A stretch of DNA of 64,000 bases from Ecdyonurus torrentis (Eukaryota; Arthropoda; Insecta; Ephemeroptera; Heptageniidae): NCBI GenBank assembly GCA_949318235.1, contig OX439133.1:4036490-4100489 (forward strand). The letters run 5' to 3'. The notes under the pieces were generated by a model. The model was not told the DNA's origin, searched no databases, and saw only the letters and a list, made by a program, of their open reading frames with translations. The position numbers and the translations under genes were made by a program. Each line of letters begins with the position of its first letter. Within the stretch, counting starts at the first letter, position 1. This document shows positions 1-14,181 of the stretch, one piece after another.

Positions 1-149
1 TATAACTGATATTAGTTTACATAGTTGAAATTAGTTGGTATAGTTTGATAATGGTTTGTAATTTTGCCAAAGAAGGAAGAAGGAGTACAATCTGCAGTAA
101 TTGCTGCTTTTCATTTTGTTATAGTTTTTTATTTATTATTATTTTTTTA

Positions 150-400
150 ATAGTAGCTAAATAGTTGGAGAATCGTCATTTTTCTCGCATGTTTCGCATA
201 TATAAAGTTTATTATTTCAACTGAAAGCATCTCATATTTTGCTACTTTTTAGGACCTTAGTAGTAAGGCTTAGATTAAGATTGAAATCTTCGTTTGCTAA
301 ATAAAAATGACATTATTTTTTCTATGCTGAACTGTGTATTCCTGACCAACAAAATAGTGGCCCTGAAATATTTCAAATTCCAAAAAAATTATCAGTTATA
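150..400 (-). mobile_element. D-family element, degraded copy
   Basis: Matches, in reverse orientation, the body of the better preserved D elements at 33.9 and 48.8 kb. Shared words include 'gaccttagtagtaaggctt', 'cttcgtttgctaaa' and 'tgaccaacaaaatag'. The terminal inverted repeats have decayed, so the edges are approximate. The same stretch recurs in T-unit copy 2 (~3527-3765), so it was probably there before the unit duplicated. Confidence 0.45.
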
Positions 401-1626
401 TTTGTAATTATATTCTTGCGTGCAAATTAAGAAATGACAGTAGTAATTTCTTAACGGAAACTTGCGTAAATATAAAATGAGATATACTATTGATAAATTT
501 ATGTTGGCTCTTGTTTTATTTTAGTAGCGCTAAAGTTTATATTCCTTCATATCAACATGATAATAATAAGTAGCTATTAAGGATTTCTCATATTTGTAAT
601 TGAAGCAATAATAATTTATGAATGGCAAAATATAGATGAAAATAATAATATACACACTTAATGTATTTCTCTCTGTTAATTTATTTTATCGCAAATAAAA
701 TTTAGACATGTTTATTCTAATTTAAGATTACTTCGCATATTTTGTTATCCAAATTTATTAACGAAACCCTTGCGAATGATTATTGTTTTAAATTGCGCAA
801 ATAGTTGTTCACATTCCAAATTTAAATGAAAATCCTGAAGTAAAAAACGTGCCTAGATAAGAAGGTATAATGCCTAGATAATTAAAGTAATAAAAACTTG
901 GATGAAAATATTAAAGAAATTTTTTGAGTAACACTGTTTAACTTTATTTTAATTTTGTGATTATAATTTACTTACGTTCCAAAAAAAAAGTTATTAACTA
1001 AATTTATTTATTTTTTACTACTTCACTATAAATTGTGTTTACCAAAACCATTATTTAAACCCCTACCACGGTTATGAGATTATTGTTTTACTGTGTTTTA
1101 CATTATGTAAATATTAGCTTATATTTCCACAAAATTAAAACAAAACTTTAAAGTAAAACACGAAGTTTTCACGAAAACATATCAAATTCCTGAATTGCCT
1201 ATAGGCAAGTGGTTTAATAAAAAACTTGTTGTAAATATTTCAGAAATTATTATGAATATAACTATTACTTTTTTTTTTTTAACTTGTTTCTCACCTTTGT
1301 CATCTTTGATTGGTTTACTAAATGTTTCAATTTTCAATAAGAATGCAAACATTTTTATTTTTAAAATTCACTATTTAATATCTTTATCGTGTCAAACAGT
1401 CGTTCTGCATTAGGACAGGAACGGTTCTATAAAAGTAATTTTATTATAAATTTCGAATGTTTATTTTTCAGTAATAAAACTAGAGCTGAATAAAAAAAAA
1501 GTTAATTTTCTCCAACGTAACTTTCAATTGTGCATTGTGTAGACAAGAAATTATTTTGACATCTTTTGAAATCTGTTAAGTGGAATATTACCAATATATC
1601 TGATATAAGTAATCACATGATTAGGC

Positions 1627-1629
1627 CAG

Positions 1630-1720
<91 letters not shown>
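1627..1720. repeat. (ATCA)n tetranucleotide microsatellite
   Basis: About 94 bp of uninterrupted 'atca/caat' repeats. Short imperfect copies follow around 1721-1740. The open reading frame across it is only a repeat artefact (N-Q-S-I residues). Confidence 0.98.
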
Positions 1721-1721
<1 letters not shown>

Positions 1722-1873
1722 ATACAATCAATCAATCAGTCAAACCAAACTTTATTGGAAATAAATAGGCAATAGTTGCAGTTACGTCAACGTCAACATG
1801 GCCTATCTCTGCAACAATGTATAGTACGATACAACATATTTTACATTTTATACAACATTTAGTTCATGTCCAC

Positions 1874-2217
1874 TTAAAGCTCTAGACCACATAAAACAAC
1901 ATGTGCTTTTTAATGAATAAACACGAAATAGGATCTTCAAAACTGTTGACAATTTTAATCAAAATATTAATGTAGCCCCACGAGAGACCGTGAAAATACT
2001 GTAAAGTATGCAATTTAAGCCCGTATTTATGTTTATGACGTCAGAAACATGCAAAAATTTGTATGAAAATGCTGTGCGGGTTGCATAAATGGAAATTTTC
2101 TGATCATTGTTACGGAGCTACAATTGGGCTTTGAGACAAACTACAGTTATTTATGTAAGTCCCATCAAGTGTTTTGTGATATAAATGCAAATTTTTTTCT
2201 CGGGTCTTTTCCTTTAA
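1874..2217 (+). mobile_element. A-family TTAA MITE, copy A1
   Basis: A 344-bp segment bounded by TTAA on both sides (1874-1877 and 2214-2217). The ends are inverted: 'TTAAAGCTCTAGACC' on the left, and 'TTAAAGGAAAAGACC' when the right end is reverse-complemented. The internal body recurs at 4053, 22300, 24202 and 31110. It has no coding capacity, so it is a non-autonomous element. TTAA target duplication is typical of piggyBac and of several other TTAA-specific superfamilies; the ends alone do not decide between them. Confidence 0.8.
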
Positions 2218-2423
2218 CGCATTTTAAGATTTACTTACAAGTTAGTAAAAGAAAATATTTATTGCAAAGTATTAATAAATATTTATTAATTGTTAATTTT
2301 AACACATTAATAATGACAACTTTGTGTTTGTTTATATAAAATTGTGACGTCACTTTAAACTGTCTACATTTATGTAACAACGTAAACATTTTATTATTTA
2401 TATCATTCAATATTTAATACCGG

Positions 2424-2551
2424 AATGGACCACTTGCAATAAAATGTTTTTAATTGTTGCAGCAAGTAAGTGAAAACGATTTTTACATAAGAAATGCATT
2501 AAGAATTATTCAAATTATTTTAAAAAGTTCGTTCATTGCAAGTGGTCAATT
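2424..2551. mobile_element. L-family palindromic MITE, copy L1
   Basis: About 128 bp with near-perfect terminal inverted repeats: 'AATGGACCACTTGCAAT' at the left and 'ATTGCAAGTGGTCAATT' at the right. The homologous place in T-unit copy 2 reads 'accggaattggtgtac' without the insert, which supplies an empty site and suggests a 3-4 bp AAT(T) target duplication. Other copies are at 19595, 20732, 21297 and 59290. Confidence 0.8.
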
Positions 2552-3526
2552 GTGGCATAAGAAAAAAGGGATAGATCTTTATTTTAAAAACAAATTAGTT
2601 GAAAAAAAAAAAAGAATATTAATTAGTTATAATATTAGCTTTACGAGTATAAATGATAATTTGTTTTAAGTTAACTTACAATTGTTTGATTTAAACAACT
2701 TAAGAAATGTGTTTCGAGAAATATTACCAATATATCTGATAAAGCATAATTTTACATTTTAATGCAAAGTTAAAGTTTGAATGAATAAAAATAATGTACA
2801 ATAAAAAAAAGGGAATTTTAAAAAAATTATAAATATTCAAATATTAATGAAAAATAAATATCGCCAATAATTACAAATCATACAATGCACTGAAACAATA
2901 AATTTCATAATTTATGCTGCATTTATGTCATTTTAGCATAAATAATAAAACTATACTAGAGCCAATTAAATATTTATGCTATACAACATAATATTTATGC
3001 TCTGTAGTAATTATGCAGCATTATAGCATAAATTATGCAGTACTGAACAAACTGTTCTGAAAAAGATGTTGCTCAATTATTATTTTTATTATTATTATGA
3101 TTATAATTTTTTTTTTTTTTTTGCATGGACAAAAACTTTTTTTATTATTTGCAATTTATATAGTTATTTTAAGTTTAATTTTTATTTTCCTTCATTTTTA
3201 GGATTATGTTTTAAAGTGTTATCCACATCGACTTTCATCAACCATTAAACTATTATCTATTATCTATTAATTACTTTATTAATATAGCAGTATCACAAAT
3301 ATTTGATATTATTTCCATATATAAAACAAAATTATAAAGTAAAAATCGTGATTTATAAGAAAATAGTTCTAATTTCTGAAATTCTAATTTTCTGAAACTT
3401 ACAGAAAATGGTCAACAAATTATTATAAATATAACTGATAATTTAATATTTTGTAATTTTGCCAATAAAGGAGTAGTATCTGTAGTAATTGCTGTTTTTC
3501 ATTTTATTGTCGTTATTATTATTATT

Positions 3527-3785
3527 ATTTTGGTAGCTACAGATTTGAGAAATCGTCATTATTCCTCATGTTTCGCATAGATAAAAGTTTATTTCAATGA
3601 AAGAATTTCTCTCATATTTTTCTACTTATTATGACCTTAGAAATAAAGCTTGGATTGAGGTTTGAAGCTTCGTTTGCTAAAATAAAAATAATTTTTTTTT
3701 TTTTTTTTTTCCTATGCTGGTTTGTGTATTTCTGACCAACAAAATCAGTTGCCCTGAAATATTTTAAATTCGTTTCAAAAAATTA
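3527..3785 (-). mobile_element. D-family element, degraded copy in T-unit 2
   Basis: Counterpart of the 150-400 copy, with 'gaggtttgaagcttcgtttg' and 'tgaccaacaaaatcagttgcc', plus a 20-odd-nt poly-T expansion near 3694-3710. Reverse orientation relative to the D copies at 33.9 and 48.8 kb. Ends not defined. Confidence 0.45.
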
Positions 3786-4052
3786 TCGGTTATATATGTA
3801 ATTATAATAAATATAAATAAAACTATATATAAAATAAAAATCGTGATTTCTAAGGAAACAATTCAAATTTCTGAAATGCCTACAGCCAGCTAGTGTAGTA
3901 TAAAACTGAAGGAAAATACTGCTTAAATTATTGTGAATATCTGATATATTTTTAATATTTAGTAACTTTTATCTATTTCAAATTTGATTGTTCGACTTCC
4001 TGCCTCAAAATTGACACAAACACATAAAATTGTAGTTACATAAAATTGATAC

Positions 4053-4400
4053 TTAAAGCCATAGACCACAAAAAATGATATGTGGTTATTAATGAAGAAA
4101 CACGGAATTTAATCTTAAAAACATTTGAAACATTTTACCAGAATGTTAATGTAGCCCTACGAGAGAGGGTGAAAATAATGTAAAGTATGCAATTTAAGTG
4201 ACTATTCATGTTTATAACGTCAGAAACATGCAAAAATTAGAATAAAAATGTTGTACAGGTTGCATAATTGGAAATTTCTGATCACTTCCACGGAGCTAAA
4301 GTTGGGTATTGAGACAAACTAAAGTTATTTATGTAAGTCTCATCAAGTGTTTTGTAATATAATATAAATGCTTATGTTTTTGTCTGGTCTATTCCTTTAA
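4053..4400 (+). mobile_element. A-family TTAA MITE, copy A2
   Basis: TTAA at 4053-4056 and 4397-4400. The ends are 'TTAAAGCCATAGACCAC' and, reverse-complemented, 'TTAAAGGAATAGACC'. It is 348 bp and collinear with A1 along its length, including 'tgtagcccya' and 'gcaatttaag'. It sits at the same place in T-unit 2 as A1 does in T-unit 1, so the insertion predates the duplication. Confidence 0.8.
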
Positions 4401-4506
4401 GTGATATTTGCATGGAGAGAATGCAATTTGTTATCACCTGCACGAGGTTTAGTGTGCCAAATTGTGCACAGCGTAAGTTGACAATAATCTGACGGATCTT
4501 CTTCAC

Positions 4507-4821
4507 ATAGGGTGTTTGCACATGACGTCATACTGAATACGCTTCGACGCCATACTGGAGCATTGAATAACATTGCTCAGCATAGGACAAACTTTGTCTT
4601 TGGTTATTTTCTGAGGGAAAATGATATATATATATTTTTTTGGCAATTATTATTTTTTTTACATACTTGAGATACTAATTCAAGCTAATAAAAACAGCAA
4701 TGTTCACAAAAACATTGCTTAGTGCTTTTAAACTTTCAAAATATGTAATTTTCCTATACTGGATACAGTTATTTAGTGCTTACATATGGCGTCGACTATT
4801 ATATGAATGCAAACACCCTAT
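4507..4821 (-). mobile_element. F-family MITE, copy F1
   Basis: A 315-bp element whose ends are inverted repeats: 'ATAGGGTGTTTGCA' at the left and 'TGCAAACACCCTAT' at the right. One end carries the CRE-like octamer TGACGTCA just inside the terminus (~4523), and the other end carries 'ggcgtcgact'. Body words such as 'attgctcagcataggaca' and 'acttgagatactaattcaa' recur in about twenty copies in this window. No coding capacity. It is absent from T-unit 1, so it is younger than that duplication. Confidence 0.85.
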
Positions 4822-7568
4822 ACCTAAGAGCAGTTACAGTTTTAAACAACATAGCAATGTTTTAACACAAGACTTGAAATTTAGTGTTTGTTTATATAAA
4901 ATTGTGACGTCACTTTAAACTGGCTACATTTATGTAACAACGTTAATATTTTAATATTTTAATAATTTAATATTTAATACCGGAATTGGTGTACAAAAGA
5001 AGGGAAGCAATGGAAGTTCTTTTAAAAACAAAACAATCTAATTGAAAAATGTAAATATATTTAGCAGAAATAAAATCAGCCTTGCATGTAAAAATGATAA
5101 TTTGTTTTAAATTAACTTACAATTGTGAATTATGTAGAGATGGTTTGATTTAAACAACTTTAGAAATGTGTTTAGAGAAATATTACCAATATATCTGATA
5201 TAGCATAATTTTACATTTGTTACATAATTTATTTTAATTCAAAGTTAAAGTTTGAATTAATAAAAATAATATACTATACGAAAGGAAAAAAAAAAAAATA
5301 ATAAAAAAAGATAAATATTTAAATAACAATGTAAAAAAAATTGTAGTCAATAATACAAATCATGCAATGCACTTAAACAATAATTTTTTTAATTTATGCT
5401 GCATTTATGTCATTTTAGCATTAATAAAAATTTATATTAAAGCAATTTAAATATTTATGTTGTATGCAACATAATATTTATGCGGTGTAGTAATTATGCA
5501 GTATAGCATAAATTATGCTGTACTGAACTAATTGTGCTGTGAAAGATATAGCTCAATTATTGCGTATTCATTTTTTTTTTAAATATTATTATTATTAACA
5601 ATTTATTTTATTATTTTTTTGCATGTTTAAACCTTTTTTATTATTTACAATTTATATATTTATTTTAAGTTCAATTTTATTATTTATTTTTTTGCTTCAG
5701 TTTTATGTGTATGATTCAAAGTGTTGTCCACAACGAATTTTTCAGAGCTTTGTCCGTATTACTTTTTTTAAAATGACACAAATGTTTGTTATTATTTCTA
5801 TATATAAAACAAATATATAAAGTAAAAATCGTTATTTCTAACAAAGTAATTCCAATTGTTGAAATGTTTAGACAAGCATTGCAGTAAAAAACTGACGGAA
5901 AATGCTCCACGAATTATTATGAATATAACTGATATCTGGAAATAACCTTCAAATGTAGAAGTAGTTTTGTAAGTACAATATTTGTTATTTGTTGCAATTA
6001 GAGAAGTTTCAGATTTAAAGTACAGTATAATCAATGAGATATCAACTTCGTAACCACTTTGCCTTGTATAAAAAAGGTACTTACCATATAGTTTGTTAAT
6101 GATATGATACCGTACACGTTTGTCACTAATTTTAAGTTCAATAATTCAATATATTAATAATAAGGTTTAAGGCCCAATAAAATTCATGAACTCATCATAC
6201 TACTTTTTGTTTTATTTGCTGATGTCACTTTACAATTTTTTAGTGTAAAAATTGTAATTTTCAATAAGAAAATGCCAGTTATGTTGGCAATGTTGCTGAT
6301 AAAAAGAGCATTCCAAAATTTAGAGGCAAAATATAAACCATTTCAACTTATCTGAGTATAAAATGTTAGATTGCAAATGATGATTCAGCTTTACCAAACA
6401 TATTTGTGTGTTTTTTTGTTTTTGTTTTTTAACGATTTTCAATCAATAGTTGCTTGACTTATTTTAACGTCTTCTGTTACCGCTTTATGAATTTTGAGAG
6501 CAAGTTTAAATGAATAAACTAGAACTTGCGAACAAAATAGTAACTATTTGACTTTGAAGAAATTGCTAGGAGTATAAAAATATGACGTTATGCAGATACA
6601 CCCTATATCAAATTTTAGTTTAATTTATTTTTATATTTTCACTTCACAAAGGCTTTATCAGTATACTGTTGTATACAAAAGACTTCAAATTTAAAAAAAA
6701 AAAAAAAATGTCAGTTATGTTGGCAATATTGCTGTTAATAAAAATATTCAAACGCATACACGTAAAATATGAAACATTTCAACTTATTTGTTTGTAAAAT
6801 TTTACATTTTAAATGATGATTTAGCCTTCCCGAACATTTATTAATGTGAACAGTAACAAATTATGAGCTTTTCTGTCACCATTTTCTGGTGAGTAACTCA
6901 ATATAACTTTGAATGTTGAGAATATTGTAGAACTTTATAACGCGATTTTAATTGTGATGTTGAAGAAATAGCGTCAGGAATGAGCAATATATTTTAGGGG
7001 TAATTTAATTGCATAATTATTCAAAGCGAGTGCATCGTTCTAAGTCGTTCAATATGTGATTTTTTACTTTTTGACTTCATGAAAGAATAACTGATATAAA
7101 TTTTTGGCTTAATTTCATCGTAATAAAAAATTTTAACTTCATATAAAAATTTTAGTTAAAATTTTGAGTTTTGGTTTCATTGGAAATTATGTCCAGCTTA
7201 TTTATTTTCCCGAAAAAAATCGACAAATATAGAATTGGATATTTAAGTGCGATATTTGTTAAACGTTGCATTTAGAATAGATTAAAATTAAAAGTACATT
7301 ACAATTTAAGATGAACTTTAAAACCACTTTGCCTTACAAAAAAGGTGCTCTGTCGTTGTCAATTTATTTACACGTTTGTCACGTATTGTACTAAAATACA
7401 CTAATTATATACTAATTATAATTACCAATAAAATAATAACTTTGTAATAAATTATTTTACAATAATTTATGTTAATTTAATTGTATTTATACAAAATATT
7501 AATAAAAAACAAGTAATACAATATGTTTTAAAATTAAAATTATTATATAATTATGTTGTCAATAAATT

Positions 7569-7582
<14 letters not shown>

Positions 7583-7615
<33 letters not shown>
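7583..7615. repeat. poly-T tract
   Basis: 33 consecutive T following a short (TA)n run. A second, longer T tract lies at 7781-7826. Confidence 0.97.
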
Positions 7616-7621
<6 letters not shown>

Positions 7622-7778
7622 ATACAATAAGATTTTTTAGATATTTGTAATTTGCAAATTTAAATATTCTTCGCATTGCAAAACGATGTTCTAGAATTAT
7701 AAAAATTAAAATATATAATAATTGCCCTTACAATATTTCATACCTGCGGCATGAAACATCAACATCAATCAATCTAAC

Positions 7779-7780
<2 letters not shown>

Positions 7781-7826
<46 letters not shown>
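7781..7826. repeat. poly-T tract (46 nt)
   Basis: An uninterrupted T run, one of the longest homopolymers in the window. At the homologous position of other H units the run varies from a handful to about twenty T (for example ~16688 and ~20658), consistent with slippage. Confidence 0.97.
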
Positions 7827-7827
<1 letters not shown>

Positions 7828-8635
7828 GAGCAATTGTTTGAAAAAACTACTTTACCAATTCCGATATAATGTTATTATAAAATATTTTACTAGTTTTTTA
7901 ATTGCCATTTTTTTTCTTGTTATTGTTATATATATATAATTATATTTTTAAATTATTGGTATGGTAAGGAGTAAGGGTTGCTGATCCATATTATTTTTTT
8001 ATTCTTGCCTCATTTTATTATTATGATGTTTTAAATCTGAATTTCAATTGATTGCTAAAATAACTCTTATTTTCATGTGGATATATATTTTTAAACAAAT
8101 TTTAACTATCAGTTTTGTTGAAAACAATACTAAAATTAAATATGATTTAACTTTGCATGCATCTGACAAATTCCTTGTAATTATTTTAAATACAAAGTTT
8201 TAGTATTACCAATGAGCTATAGCAATGTGCTAGTTAATGATAATGTGCCGTGAAAATAACTTATTAAAAATAAATATTTTTATTAATCATGCTTTAAAAA
8301 TTTGGCTTAATTTCATCGTAATAAAATGTTTTAATTTCTTATAAAAAATATAAATTTTGGTTTTGTTGAAATTTATGTCTAAAATCTTTATTTTTCTGGA
8401 AATTACCGACAAATCTAGAAGTTAATTTCTAATTGCAATATTTATTTTTGTTGCATAATAAGTAGATTTAGATTTTAAAGTACACATTTTAATGTAACTT
8501 CAACTTCGTAACCACTTTGACTTACGAAAAAGTTATTCTAAATTTGAGTTTCTGATGGCATTATAGCGATCACGTTTGTCACTAATTATACTGAAATACA
8601 ATTAACAATAAATAGATAATTAAAATATATATATA

Positions 8636-8638
<3 letters not shown>

Positions 8639-8688
<50 letters not shown>
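8639..8688. repeat. (TA)n microsatellite
   Basis: About 50 bp of alternating TA inside an H unit, preceded by shorter imperfect TA-rich sequence. Confidence 0.95.
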
Positions 8689-8691
<3 letters not shown>

Positions 8692-9531
8692 TATTATAAT
8701 ACTATCCGTGTTAAAATTGTTCATATTTAAAAAAAAATATATAATAAAAAACAAATTATATATTTTAAAATTATATTATTAGTAATATGTTATTATTATA
8801 TTTCCCTTTTAATATATTTTATTTTAAAGTTTATGCATTTATAAATTTACAATAAGATATTTAAAGTTTGTAAATTAACATTTTCTTGCATATCTATTAA
8901 AAAAATGGATAGTTATGTTTTTACAATGTATCTTACCGACGATGACGTGTAACACCATTCAAAGGAGTTGAACTTATGCTTGAGCATATTAAACTTATGG
9001 GAAAAAACACACCTTTGTTTACTTTTTTTTTTTAGAAATCATTTGAGAAAACTTCCGCATTTATTCCGATATAATTTTATTATAACCTATGGGCATACTT
9101 TAACATTTTTAAAATGACTTTTTTTTTTCATTGGTGGAAAGGATTGCTGATAACATAATATATTATGCGCTTTCTATATTCTGACTTTTCATTCTGATAT
9201 TATGCTGTTTCAATTCTAAATTTCAATTGATTGCTAAAAGAGCTCTAATTTGCTGTGGACATACATTTTTCACGACAATTTTTTTCTATTAGTTTTGTTG
9301 AAAATAGTTTCAAAATTAAGAATAATTTATTGCATGCATGTAGGAAATTTCTTCTATTGTTTTTAAATAGAAAGTGTTTTTAGAGTGCACCAATGAGCTA
9401 TAGCAATATACTACTTTTATAAGAAAGTGCCATGAAAATAACTTAAATATTTTTATATAATCATTAGAGCGAAACCTATGACTTTGTCTCCATACGGATA
9501 GTTAGCACTTAGCAGACATTGATTGAGCAGA

Positions 9532-9730
9532 ACATGGATTCTGTTAACAGCTAGGTTGAATTATATGTTTAAGTGTACGAGAAAAATACTAACATAAAAT
9601 AATAATTATAATATTCAATAAATGATTTTCCAAAATAAATAGCCTAAATCTACGTTTGTCCTATGCTGAGCAATGTTATTCATTGCTTCATTATGGAGTC
9701 GAAGCGCATTCAGTATGACGTCATGCGGAT
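9532..9730 (+). mobile_element. F-family MITE, 5'-truncated copy F2
   Basis: Retains the right part of F, from 'gttaacag.taggttgaatta' through 'tgctgagcaatgttattca' to 'tatgacgtcatgcggat'. The left end is missing and the right terminus runs into 'ggatccaatt' instead of the usual ACCCTAT. Confidence 0.7.
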
Positions 9731-10336
9731 GGATCCAATTTTTTTTTCTATGCTAACTTTACACAGACTTTTTTGGTGAACAAAACGCTAAATTTTCAAT
9801 AAGAAAATGTCAGTTATATTGGCAATGTTGGTGTTAATAAAAATTTTAAAACGCATGTACGTTCAAAAAATGAAACATTTTCACTTTTTTGGTTTATAAA
9901 ATTTTCAATTCAAATTATGACTCAGTTTTACCAAACATATTTACAAGAACAATTAACAAAAAATTATGCAATATTGAATCAAGATTTCCTATACTATGGT
10001 CTTAATCTAATGTCTTTTAACACTTCATAACTGCTGAGAGTAAGTTTATATTATAGAACTTGATAATGCGATAGTAACGATTTTTGACTTTGAAGACATA
10101 GCTTCAGGAATGAGAAATATATTTAAGCGCAGTATTTTATTGCATATTCTAAACCAGAGCATCGTCCTACATCGATAGATATGCGAATTACTAAATTTTT
10201 AGTTCTTTAAATATTTGTACATAATTACGGAATAATAATTATTAACTTGATTTAATTAAGTCAAATTTCATGAAGCGAATACCATAATAATAACTTCTTT
10301 TTTTTTCTTGTAGATAAAACAATAATAAATAACAAA

Positions 10337-10358
10337 AGAGAGAGAGAGAGAGAGAGAA
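10337..10358. repeat. (AG)n microsatellite
   Basis: A short AG run of about 22 bp. On the other strand it gives the S-L-S-L residues of a spurious reading frame. Confidence 0.95.
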
Positions 10359-10697
10359 GTGTGCTGATTTTGTTTAATTGCTATTGTAAAATTGTTTATG
10401 CTTACTAACATTTTTATATTATGTTGATTAAGCACCCACCAAAATATCATATTTATTTTTAATAAAAAAAAAAATGATATTCTGATATTCAATGCATGAG
10501 CAAAAATTGACTGGGTTAGTTCTTTGGCAATGTTAATTATAATAAGCAATAATAAATATCGGTAACTTTTTAGCATCTAACTTTATTGTTTTGAATCTTG
10601 CAAGTCTTGGTAGTTAATTTTAACGAACAAGTGTGTTTATTTCAATTTAAAAAAAATTCTATTAACTATATCATCATTAGTTCATATGACGTTATGA

Positions 10698-10730
<33 letters not shown>

Positions 10731-10983
10731 CAGTATCTGCAGATTTTCACAGTACAAAATATTTCAATTTTCAAAAACAAAATGCCAGTTATGTAGGCAA
10801 TAATGATGTTAATAGTAATATTAAAACTTTTAGAGGCAAAATATGAAACATTTTAACTTATTTGTTTCTTACATTTTACATTTTAAATTATGATTAAGCT
10901 TTACCGAACATATTAATGAGAACAATAACAAAAATTATGCGATAAATGTTAAAAAAATAATTCTCATGTCACTATTAATGCAG

Positions 10984-11285
10984 GTACTGCCGGATTTGAC
11001 TAAAAAATTATAATGAAAGAAAAATCTGAAATTTTGCACAGTGATACATAGGATAATAATATTTTTAAAAATGAATGAAAATTGGGTGGTCACCATGCTA
11101 GATTTTAAATTATGATTTTTTAAGTGTTAGTCCCATAAGAGCCCATGTTACTTTCAATAATTATTTTCTCTCTTATCTGATGGTCAGGACTCAGGAGTTC
11201 TGAAAATTTTATCATATTATGTAGCTGTTACTGTTAACTTTTAAAGTTTTCATTTTAAATTTTGAGATACATGCCATATATATAT
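10984..11285 (-). mobile_element. U-family element, copy U1
   Basis: Reverse-oriented relative of the U elements at 32.2, 34.7, 36.4, 38.2, 44.2 and 62.3 kb. Shared words are 'tctgaaattttgcacagtg', 'ggtcaccatgctag', 'cataagagcccatgtt' and 'cttatctgatggtca'. One end here is 'ggtactgccggatttgac' and the other is near 'tttgagatacatgcc'. No TTAA borders are visible in this copy. Confidence 0.6.
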
Positions 11286-11627
11286 AAACGATCCTTAAAC
11301 AAAAAATAAATAAATAAAGTAAATTTTTAATGTTGGTTTTGTTGGAAATGATGTTTCAGTTCTTTATTTTCCTGGAAATAACCTACAAATGAAGAAGTTG
11401 ATTTCTAAGTGCATTTTTTTTTTATTTGTAGCAATATTAGAGAAGTTTCACATTTAAATTACAATAAAATGAGAGATCAACTTAGTAACCACTTTGCCTT
11501 GTAAAAAAAAGGTACTTACAATGATGTTTGTTTATGAAATGATACCGTACAAGTTTGTCACCAATATTAAGTTGAATTAGTTTATAATAATAATAAGGTT
11601 TCAGTCCCAATTAAATTCATGTTATGA

Positions 11628-11662
<35 letters not shown>

Positions 11663-12012
11663 GTTTATTTGCTGATTTCGTTTTACAATTTTTTAGTGTG
11701 TAAACAGTAATTTTCAATTAGAAACGCCAGTTATGTTGGCAATGTTGCTGTTAAGAAGAACATTCAAACACTTTTAGAGGCAAAATATGAAACATTTTAA
11801 TTTATTTGTTTGTAAAGTTTTACATTTTAAATGATGATTTAGCTTTACCGAACATATAAATGAGAACAATAAAAACAATTATGTGATATATATTTAATCA
11901 ATAATACGGTTGATTGTTCTAGAGAATGTGACAGAATCGGTTTACAATATAATAGAACTTGATAATGCGATAGTAAAGTTGTGACGTTGAAGAAATAGCG
12001 TCAGGAATACAG

Positions 12013-12016
<4 letters not shown>

Positions 12017-12050
<34 letters not shown>
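12017..12050. repeat. poly-T tract (34 nt)
   Basis: Homopolymer directly after the landmark 'gcgtcaggaatac' of an H unit. Confidence 0.97.
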
Positions 12051-12053
<3 letters not shown>

Positions 12054-12657
12054 TTCATTAAAATATTTTTAACTGATTTAAATTATTTGCTTAATTACTT
12101 CGTAATAAAACCTTTTGACTTCTTATAAAAAATATCACAATTAAATTTATAGTTTTGTTAGAAATGAATACTAAAATATTTATTTTCCTGGTAATAAGCG
12201 ACAAATATGAAAGTTGTTTTGTAATTGCTATATTCGTTACTTATTGCAATTAAAATAGATTCATATATAACAAAATTACATTTTTTGTATGTGATATGAA
12301 CTTGTCAAACACTTTGCCTTATAAAAAAGGATCTGCGACCGCTCCGACGACAGCAAACCTTATAGCGTACACGTTTGTTACAAATTATACTGAATTCATT
12401 TTATATAACAATTATTATTCATATCAATAAAATTATAATTTTATATAGTTAATTATTTTACATTACTCCATGTAAAATTATTCGTAGTTTTACTAAATAA
12501 TAATTAAAAACAAGGATAATATGTTTTAAATAAATATTATTATGTATATTAATTTGTTATTGTTAAATTTATGTCTATGAATTCTTTTTATTTAAAAGCT
12601 GGCAGTATTTAAAGTTTGCAAATTAAAATTTTCCTGCATTGTTGCATCTATATGAAC

Positions 12658-13266
<609 letters not shown>

Positions 13267-13297
13267 CATGTCACCTCGCTTGATATTCAAATTTTCA

Positions 13298-13497
<200 letters not shown>

Positions 13498-14181
13498 TAA
13501 TTATGTAATGCATCTTACCAACGCTGACGTATAACACCAATCAAAGGAGCGGTACTCATAATTTAGCATTACGGTTTGGGGAAGTTTTTTTTTTTTTTTT
13601 TTTTTTTTGCATTTGAAAAAATGACTTCAATGATTCATATATAATTAACTATAGGCATCCTGTTAACATCTTTTAAGTGCCATTATTCTTTTCTTTTTTC
13701 ATTAACGGTAAGAATTGCTGATGATAAGTGCCGTTCACTTCTGACGCCGTTTGATTGAGATAATATGCTGTTTTAATGCCTATAATATTAATTGTTAGTT
13801 TAAAATATAACTCTAATTTACTGTGAAGATAATTTTTCAAGACAATTTTATCTATCACATCAGTTTTGTTGAAAATAATACTAATTTAAGGATAATTTAA
13901 TTTTTCGTGTATGTGACAAATTTCTTCCATTTTTTTTTTCAATCGAAAGAGGTTTTAGTTTGACCAATGAACTATAGCAATATGCTACGTATATTTAATA
14001 ATAAGAAAATTATTTAAATGTTTTTTTATAATTGAAATGCAACCTCGCTGTCAACATATGGATAGTTAGCACTTAGCAGTCACTGAATGTTTTTATAATA
14101 ATATATAAAAATTATACAAACAAATTTAATATTTGAAACCCAATAGTTATCCTAAAAGGGAGCTGTAAATAAAAATTATAC

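Larger units (their letters stand above)
1..3410 (+). repeat. T-unit copy 1 (long diverged tandem repeat)
   Basis: First of two diverged direct copies of a multi-kb non-coding unit. The same landmarks recur in order in copy 2: 'gtaattttgcca' (57 and 3455), the A element (1874 and 4053), 'ataaaattgtgacgtcac' (~2335 and ~4897), 'atattaccaatatatctgat' (2723 and ~5183), a block rich in 'tttatgctgcatttatgtca' (~2912 and ~5394), and a 'tataaagtaaaaatcgt' block (~3334 and ~5816). The copies differ by insertions: L1 is only here and F1 only in copy 2. I see no coding potential in it. Confidence 0.7.
3415..5900 (+). repeat. T-unit copy 2
   Basis: Second copy of the T unit, with the same landmark order as copy 1. 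It carries an F element (4507-4821) absent from copy 1. It lacks the L element that copy 1 carries at 2424-2551, and the uninterrupted site reads 'accggaattggtgtac' near 4980. It continues into the H array at about 5.9 kb. Nothing coding is visible. Confidence 0.65.

Noticed and set aside
1627..1720. Regular short repeats as a possible CRISPR array (also 22917, 46438, 53320)
   Set aside because: Units are 4-11 bp without spacers; these are micro- or minisatellites in eukaryotic-type DNA.
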